DNA of 29,747 nucleotides. Origin: CAZQQU01 sp964595625 (GTDB taxonomy: Bacteria; Bacteroidota; Bacteroidia; Flavobacteriales; Flavobacteriaceae). Shown one piece after another: positions 25,690 through 29,747 of the stretch (positions are counted from its first letter, which is position 1; every line of letters begins with the position of its first letter). The position numbers and the translations under genes were made by a program. Location: the NCBI GenBank assembly GCA_964595625.1, contig CAZQQU010000017.1, positions 1-29,747 of the forward strand, read 5' to 3'. The notes under the pieces are model-generated. The model was not told the origin of the DNA. It searched no databases and was given only the letters and a program-made list of their open reading frames with translations.

Positions 25690-26526
25690 ATGAATTACAT
25701 CGAATACCAATTTGAGGTTACGCCTCTGCAACCGGGTAGCGAGATACTTATTGCACAACTTGCTGAATTAGGATTTGAAAGTTTTGTAGAAACCGACACC
25801 GGTGTTTTAGCTTATATTCCTAGTAAAGATTGGAATCCTGAGTTGATCAACAACTTGTCGCTACTTCACACGAGTGAATTTACCATTAGCTACCATCAAC
25901 GCGAAATTCCAGCAGAAAACTGGAATGAAACTTGGGAAAAAAGTTTTAATCCCATCGTGGTAGATAACGAATGTACCGTCCGAGCACCGTTTCATGAGGT
26001 AGCCAACACCCGGTATGATATAGTTATAGAACCCAAAATGTCTTTTGGTACTGGCCACCACGAGACTACCCATATGATGTTACAATGCATCTTACAGCAT
26101 GATTTTAATCAGCAACAAGTACTCGACATGGGTTGTGGTACGGCGGTATTGGCAATCTTGGCCGAAAAGAAAGGAGCTGGTCCCATCGATGCGATCGATA
26201 ACGATCCTTGGTGCTACCAGAATGCAACCGAAAATATCCAAAAAAATAACTGTAGCCATATAACTCCCCATTTGGGGGACGCCTCTTTATTAGCCGGAAA
26301 AAATTACCACATCATTTTGGCCAATATCAATAGAAATATACTCTTGAATGACTTACAGCAATATGCAACTTGTCTGCTCCCTTCCGGGAAATTGTTTTTG
26401 AGTGGTTTCTACCTGGAAGATGTACCTGCCTTAGAATCAGAAGCCAATAAATATGGCCTGAAACTGCTGGAAACCCGTACGAACAACCAATGGGCGGCTA
26501 TGTTTCTACAAAAAATAAGTAACTGA
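25690..26526 (+). CDS. prmA: Ribosomal protein L11 methyltransferase
   Basis: PrmA trimethylates ribosomal protein L11 at several amino groups. The 278-residue product has the N-terminal L11-recognition domain (1-60, with WNETWEKSF at 78-86), the family signature MSFGTGHHETT (117-127), the SAM site VLDMGCGTAVLAI (144-156), an acidic IDNDPW (169-174), and motif IV LANINRNIL (210-218). It overlaps functionally with no neighbour but is coupled to tpiA by a one-base gap. In many flavobacteria clpS follows prmA. Here it does not, and the next recognisable gene on this strand belongs to the accessory segment. Confidence 0.95.
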   Translation: MNYIEYQFEVTPLQPGSEILIAQLAELGFESFVETDTGVLAYIPSKDWNPELINNLSLLHTSEFTISYHQREIPAENWNETWEKSFNPIVVDNECTVRAPFHEVANTRYDIVIEPKMSFGTGHHETTHMMLQCILQHDFNQQQVLDMGCGTAVLAILAEKKGAGPIDAIDNDPWCYQNATENIQKNNCSHITPHLGDASLLAGKNYHIILANINRNILLNDLQQYATCLLPSGKLFLSGFYLEDVPALESEANKYGLKLLETRTNNQWAAMFLQKISN

Positions 26527-26528
26527 GT

Positions 26529-26700
26529 CTATTTTCCGTGAATTTCTACTGCTCGAAGTAACATTTTTTCCAAAGCTTGTTTTGGTAAGGAATCTTGTTT
26601 TTTAAATTGTATAGAACGCATTTTTTTAGATTCCAACCCGCTGTTATCGGCAACCCTAACCGACCACCGTGCAGACATCAACGGACGGACAGAAAACTGA
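26529..26700 (-). pseudogene. Possible 3' remnant of a gene convergent with prmA
   Basis: The minus strand reads an open frame of about 55 residues ending in a normal stop (TAG at 26529-26531), with protein-like composition (VADNSGLESKKMRSIQF, then a helical LPKQALEKMLLRAVEIHGK tail). It has no convincing start or promoter and abuts the accessory segment. I do not recognise the family. It may be the C-terminal remnant of a gene cut off by the insertion, or chance. Confidence 0.3.
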
Positions 26701-26722
26701 AAAATGGCCAACGCTTCGCAAA

Positions 26723-27352
26723 ATGGAAGAATTACAACAGATAACAGAGTTTAAGACATCACCCGAATTAGTAGAAAAACTACAACAATACAGCATACAA
26801 AAGACCTATGAAGCTGGCGACATTATTCTAAACGAAAATGCACACATTCGCTCTATTCCTATTGTTACCAAAGGAACTTTGAAAGTTATCCGAACAGAAG
26901 AAGACGGCAGAGAAATTTTGTTGTATTACATCAAAGCAGGCGAAAGCTGTATAATGTCGTTTCTTGGCGGTTTGCACAACGAAACAAGCAAAGTAAAGGC
27001 AGAAGTGGAAGAAGATGCGGAAATTCTGTTCCTGCCTATGGATAAGGTTTCCTTATTCATTAAAGAATATCCGCAATGGTTGGATTATATTTTCCGTTTG
27101 TATCACAAACGTTTTGAAGAATTATTGGAAATTGTAAACGCTATTGCTTTCAAAAAAGTAGATGAAAGAATGTTGGACTTGCTCCACAAAAAAGTTGAGC
27201 TCACAGGAAATAAAACCTTGAATATAACCCACGAACAATTAGCCAACGAGTTAGGAACTGCCCGTGTTGTGGTTTCCCGATTGTTAAAACAATTAGAAGA
27301 AATCGGAAAAGTGAAGTTGGGCAGAAACAAAATTGTTTTAGTTGAAAATTGA
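26723..27352 (+). CDS. Crp/Fnr family transcriptional regulator
   Basis: A 209-residue regulator with an N-terminal cyclic-nucleotide-binding-like barrel (about 20-115: YEAGDIILNENAHIRSIPIV, GTLKVIRTEEDGREILLYYI), a long dimer helix (about 117-145) and a C-terminal winged helix (ITHEQLANELGTARVVVSRLLKQLEE, 168-193). It lacks the cysteine cluster of FNR and has a single cysteine, C76, in AGESCIMSF at the end of the barrel, a plausible thiol or persulfide sensor. I start it at the ATG at 26723; a longer frame adds 18 residues of unconserved sequence. It is the first gene of the accessory module, and its likely operators precede the TauE and peroxiredoxin genes. Confidence 0.9.
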   Translation: MEELQQITEFKTSPELVEKLQQYSIQKTYEAGDIILNENAHIRSIPIVTKGTLKVIRTEEDGREILLYYIKAGESCIMSFLGGLHNETSKVKAEVEEDAEILFLPMDKVSLFIKEYPQWLDYIFRLYHKRFEELLEIVNAIAFKKVDERMLDLLHKKVELTGNKTLNITHEQLANELGTARVVVSRLLKQLEEIGKVKLGRNKIVLVEN

Positions 27353-27378
27353 AAGTGATAAGTTAAAAATTAATTTTT

Positions 27379-27738
27379 ATGGAAAATGGAATAGCTGAAA
27401 AGAGTTTGAAGTTTGCCATCAGGGTAGTAAAATTGTATCAATACCTATCGGAACAAAAAAGAGAGTTTGTATTGTCTAAGCAATTTTTGAGAAGTGGAAC
27501 AGCAATCGGGGCTTTAGTCAGAGAAGCTGAACACGCACAGTCTAAATCCGATTTTCTTAATAAAATGAACATATCGCTAAAGGAAGCTAACGAAACGCTA
27601 TACTGGATTATTTTAATGAAAGAAACTGACTATCTTTCGCAACAAGAATTTCAATCTATACATAATGACGCAGAAGAACTTGTAAAAATGTTAGCATCGA
27701 TAGTAAAAACTACGAAACAAAAACTGAATAAGATTTGA
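27379..27738 (+). CDS. Four-helix bundle protein (S23/IVS family)
   Basis: A 119-residue all-helical protein of the S23 four-helix bundle family, first known from intervening sequences in 23S rRNA genes. Family signatures seen: SLKFAIRVVKLYQYL in helix one, LSKQFLRSGTAIGALVREAEHAQS in helix two, FLNKMNISLKEANETLYWI in helix three, and a C-terminal helix. Such genes turn up between unrelated genes in Bacteroidota, often with short AG-rich repeats around them, as here. It probably has nothing to do with sulfur chemistry. It lies 26 bases after the regulator gene and splits it from the TauE gene. Confidence 0.88.
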   Translation: MENGIAEKSLKFAIRVVKLYQYLSEQKREFVLSKQFLRSGTAIGALVREAEHAQSKSDFLNKMNISLKEANETLYWIILMKETDYLSQQEFQSIHNDAEELVKMLASIVKTTKQKLNKI

Positions 27739-27776
27739 GAAACTGAAAGAGATACAATTTTTCGATTCTCGATTTT

Positions 27777-27816
27777 CAACTTTCCACCACACACTTTCAA
27801 CTTTCCACTTTCCATT
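27777..27816. repeat. Simple CTTTCC/AACTTTCC repeat, inverted copy at 28703-28725
   Basis: A low-complexity run of CTTTC-type units (ACTTTCAACTTTCCACTTTCC at its core) follows the four-helix bundle gene. The reverse complement, GGAAAGTGGAAAGTGA, recurs just after the TauE gene, so the exporter gene is bracketed by inverted simple repeats. Confidence 0.5.
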
Positions 27817-27820
27817 ATTA

Positions 27821-27865
27821 TGTAACAAAAGTAGCTGTAAAAGAAAATCCACTATCAGAATTTTG
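27821..27865 (+). promoter_or_regulatory. Putative Crp/Fnr operator and -7 box upstream of tauE-like gene
   Basis: TGTAACAAAAGTAGCTGTA at 27821-27839 is followed after 18 bases by GAATTTTG (27858-27865), one base off the TAnnTTTG -7 consensus. The same 19 bases with the same 18-base spacing occur before the peroxiredoxin gene. The element's centre would fall near -41 from the transcription start. Confidence 0.65.
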
Positions 27866-27912
27866 CAGAGTTCAAAAATTTTCAATTTTAAACTCTCAAT
27901 TTTCAATTGTAT

Positions 27913-28701
27913 ATGGGTTATTTAGCATCAATTTTTATAGGTGTTGCATTAGGTCTCATTGGTGGCGGTGGCAGTATTCTTACCGTTCCTGTTTTGGTTT
28001 ATCTGTTTAGTGTTGACGCAGTTGCGGCAACAGCCTATTCTCTTTTTATAGTCGGAACTACAAGCGCTGTAGGTTCATTTTCATACTTCAAAAAAGGTTT
28101 GGTTAATATCAAAACGGCTGTTGTGTTCGGTATTCCGTCCATTGCAGCAGTTTTCCTTACAAGGGCATTTATCGTTCCTGCCATTCCAAACGAAATTTTT
28201 AATGTCGGAAATTTTACCGTTACCAAAAGCATATTGCTGATGTTACTTTTTGCCGTGCTAATGATTTTCGCCTCATACAGTATGATAAAAAAGGACAAAC
28301 CGGTAACCGAAGAAACACCACAAAAGCAGAAATTTAATTATCCCTTAATTCTTGTTGAGGGAACAGTTGTAGGCATACTGACAGGGCTTGTAGGTGCAGG
28401 TGGCGGTTTCTTAATCATTCCTGCGTTGGTTGTGTTGAGTAAATTACCGATGAAAGAAGCCGTAGGAACTTCGTTAGTCATTATTGCAGCAAAATCATTG
28501 ATTGGTTTCTTTGGCGAAAGTGGCGAAACCGTGATTGATTATATTTTCCTTGCAAAAGTTACCGCCTTTGCCATTGTCGGAATTTTTATCGGAATGGCAC
28601 TTTCTAAAAAAATTGACGGCTCAAAACTCAAACCTGCATTTGGTTGGTTTGTGTTGGTAATGGGCATTTACATCATCATCAAAGAAACTTTGTTGAGTTG
28701 A
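27913..28701 (+). CDS. Sulfite exporter TauE/SafE family protein
   Basis: A 262-residue membrane protein with two homologous halves, the hallmark of the TauE/SafE family of sulfur oxyanion and organosulfonate exporters. The first half opens with GLIGGGGSILTVPVLVYLF and the second with GLVGAGGGFLIIPALVVLS, joined by a charged cytoplasmic stretch (KKDKPVTEETPQKQKF). About eight membrane segments are seen. I start at the ATG at 27913; the longest frame begins with TTG two codons earlier. Together with the regulator upstream and the MBL-fold gene downstream, sulfite, thiosulfate or sulfide-product export is the likely job (inference). Confidence 0.92.
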   Translation: MGYLASIFIGVALGLIGGGGSILTVPVLVYLFSVDAVAATAYSLFIVGTTSAVGSFSYFKKGLVNIKTAVVFGIPSIAAVFLTRAFIVPAIPNEIFNVGNFTVTKSILLMLLFAVLMIFASYSMIKKDKPVTEETPQKQKFNYPLILVEGTVVGILTGLVGAGGGFLIIPALVVLSKLPMKEAVGTSLVIIAAKSLIGFFGESGETVIDYIFLAKVTAFAIVGIFIGMALSKKIDGSKLKPAFGWFVLVMGIYIIIKETLLS

Positions 28702-28746
28702 GAGTGGAAAGTGGAAAGTGAAGAGTTATACAATTTTCAACTGTTC

Positions 28747-28791
28747 TGTAACAAAAGTAGCTGTACAGCAAAAAACAACTTCGGAAATTTG
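28747..28791 (+). promoter_or_regulatory. Putative Crp/Fnr operator and -7 box upstream of peroxiredoxin gene
   Basis: A second exact copy of TGTAACAAAAGTAGCTGTA (28747-28765) is followed after 18 bases by GAAATTTG (28784-28791), again followed by CAG. The sequence between and around differs from the first copy, so the shared parts look conserved by function rather than by recent duplication. Confidence 0.65.
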
Positions 28792-28835
28792 CAGTATCAA
28801 AAAAGTAAAACAGAAATCAAATAAAAATTAGAAAA

Positions 28836-29492
28836 ATGGAAATACAGGAAATTAAAAACACGATGCCAAGAATAGGCGACATAGCTCCTGACTTTGAAGC
28901 TATAACTACCACAGGAAATTTAAAATTTTCCGAATACAACAAAGGGAGTTGGGTAATACTCTTTTCGCACCCTGCCGATTTTACCCCTGTATGTACAACA
29001 GAAATGAGTGGCTTTGCCAACGAAAGCAATTTCTTTGAAAAACACAATACCAAACTGATAGGATTGAGCATTGACAGCATTCACTCGCACATTGCCTGGG
29101 TAAATGCAGTAGATGAAAAAACAGGTGTATTATTTGAATTTCCCATCATTGCCGATTTGGATATGAAAGTGGCAAAGCTCTACGGAATGTTACAACCCGG
29201 GGAAAGTGAAACCGCAGCCGTCCGTGCCGTTTTCATTATAGACCCCACAGGAAAAATAAGATTGATAATGTACTATCCGCTTAACGTGGGCAGAAATATG
29301 GACGAAATAAAACGTGCCTTGATTGCTTTGCAGACTTCAGATGAACACAAAGTTGCAATGCCGCTTAATTGGCAACCCGGGGATAAAGTAATTGTAGGTG
29401 CTCCAAAAACTTTAGAGGGATTAGCAGCAAGAAAAGCAGATACGGAGTTAGAGCAGATAGATTGGTATTTGGCTAAAAAATCAATCGGGTAA
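28836..29492 (+). CDS. 1-Cys peroxiredoxin (Prx6/AhpC-TSA family)
   Basis: A 218-residue thiol peroxidase. The peroxidatic cysteine is C53 in FTPVCTTE (49-56), and it is the only cysteine in the protein, so it works as a 1-Cys enzyme that needs an outside thiol. The C-terminal extension of the Prx6 type is present (WQPGDKVIVGAPKTLEG, then the helical tail ending DWYLAKK), as is the GESETAAVRAVFIIDPTGKIR strand pair. In this setting it may reduce peroxides or persulfides formed when sulfide is handled (inference). It has its own operator copy upstream. Confidence 0.93.
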   Translation: MEIQEIKNTMPRIGDIAPDFEAITTTGNLKFSEYNKGSWVILFSHPADFTPVCTTEMSGFANESNFFEKHNTKLIGLSIDSIHSHIAWVNAVDEKTGVLFEFPIIADLDMKVAKLYGMLQPGESETAAVRAVFIIDPTGKIRLIMYYPLNVGRNMDEIKRALIALQTSDEHKVAMPLNWQPGDKVIVGAPKTLEGLAARKADTELEQIDWYLAKKSIG

Positions 29493-29533
29493 TTTCATTA
29501 AAAAAGAATAATTAACAATTAAAAATAGAAACT

Positions 29534-29747
29534 ATGTTTTTTCAACACGTTTATGACAAGAGTTTAGCACAGGGCAGTTACCTAATAGGCTGTCAGGCTA
29601 CGGGAGAAGCAATCGTAATAGATGCACAAAGAGATATTGATGTATATCTCGAAATTGCAAAGCAAAATAATCTCCGTATTACACACATTACAGAAACCCA
29701 TATTCACGCAGATTTTCTTTGTGGTTCAAGAGAATTGGCTGCCGTTA
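29534..29747 (+). CDS. MBL-fold metallo-hydrolase, persulfide dioxygenase-like (partial, runs off the window)
   Basis: An open frame begins at the ATG at 29534 and is cut by the window edge after 71 residues. The start MFFQHVYDKSLAQGSYLIG and the metal site TETHIHADF (53-61, with H56, H58, D60) are those of the MBL-fold group that includes ETHE1-like persulfide dioxygenases and their rhodanese fusions. The residue after the Asp is Phe (F61), where the general family has His; I recall this variant in relatives of this group. A C-terminal rhodanese domain may follow but is outside the window. It starts 41 bases after the peroxiredoxin stop with no operator of its own, so the two are probably co-transcribed. 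Confidence 0.85.
   Translation, partial: MFFQHVYDKSLAQGSYLIGCQATGEAIVIDAQRDIDVYLEIAKQNNLRITHITETHIHADFLCGSRELAAV

Noticed and set aside
26700..29747. Foreign origin of the right segment judged by base composition
   Set aside because: Spot counts of GC in coding stretches on both sides were alike (about 43-45%), so composition gives no support. The case rests on gene content, promoter style and the cut frame.

Overview
The window reads as the chromosome of a marine-type Flavobacteriaceae (Bacteroidota). The grounds are the gene families (a TonB receptor with an N-terminal carboxypeptidase-like domain, DUF5686, DUF1599, an HsdR-N orphan beside holA, and pdhB apart from E1 alpha). The promoters agree: most intergenic spaces carry a TAnnTTTG -7 box, several with a TTG about 17-24 bases upstream, and Shine-Dalgarno sequences are scarce. 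Genus cannot be told from the sequence alone.

Layout. 1-310 is a non-coding array of about 80-bp tandem repeats with hairpins. 355-4613 (minus) is a tight operon nadC - YihY-family membrane protein - priA. 4774-6731 holds rlmH, convergent with holA, and an orphan HsdR-N-like nuclease domain divergent from holA. 6871-11369 (plus) is ftsK - lolA-like - LptF/LptG permease (division and envelope). 11378-12190 (minus) is an MscS channel. 12324-13469 is ribB with a degenerate GTP cyclohydrolase II domain, followed by a small DoxX-like membrane protein. 13984-17621 (minus) is DUF4230 - TetR - TonB receptor. 17784-18761 is pdhB, ended by a clear intrinsic terminator. 18903-26526 (plus) is DUF5686, then DUF1599 - DoxX - DppB-like permease - TlpA-like thioredoxin - tpiA - prmA.

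From about 26.7 kb to the right edge the content changes to what looks like an accessory sulfur/peroxide module: a Crp/Fnr regulator, a small S23-type four-helix-bundle ORF, a TauE/SafE exporter, a 1-Cys peroxiredoxin, and the start of an MBL-fold hydrolase of the persulfide-dioxygenase type. Next to it is a short truncated reading frame convergent with prmA, which may be the remnant of a gene cut by the insertion. The TauE and peroxiredoxin genes are each preceded by the same 19-base element exactly 18 bases before a TTTG-type -7 box. That places its centre near -41, the class II activator position, so the Crp/Fnr protein probably controls both. This shared operator is the most interesting signal in the window. 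The repeat array, the RibB domain that has lost its zinc ligands, and the island junction come next.

Several gene starts were moved downstream of the longest frame because the longer form would read through a promoter or begin at TTG (holA, mscS, ribB, the TonB receptor, DUF1599, crp, tauE).
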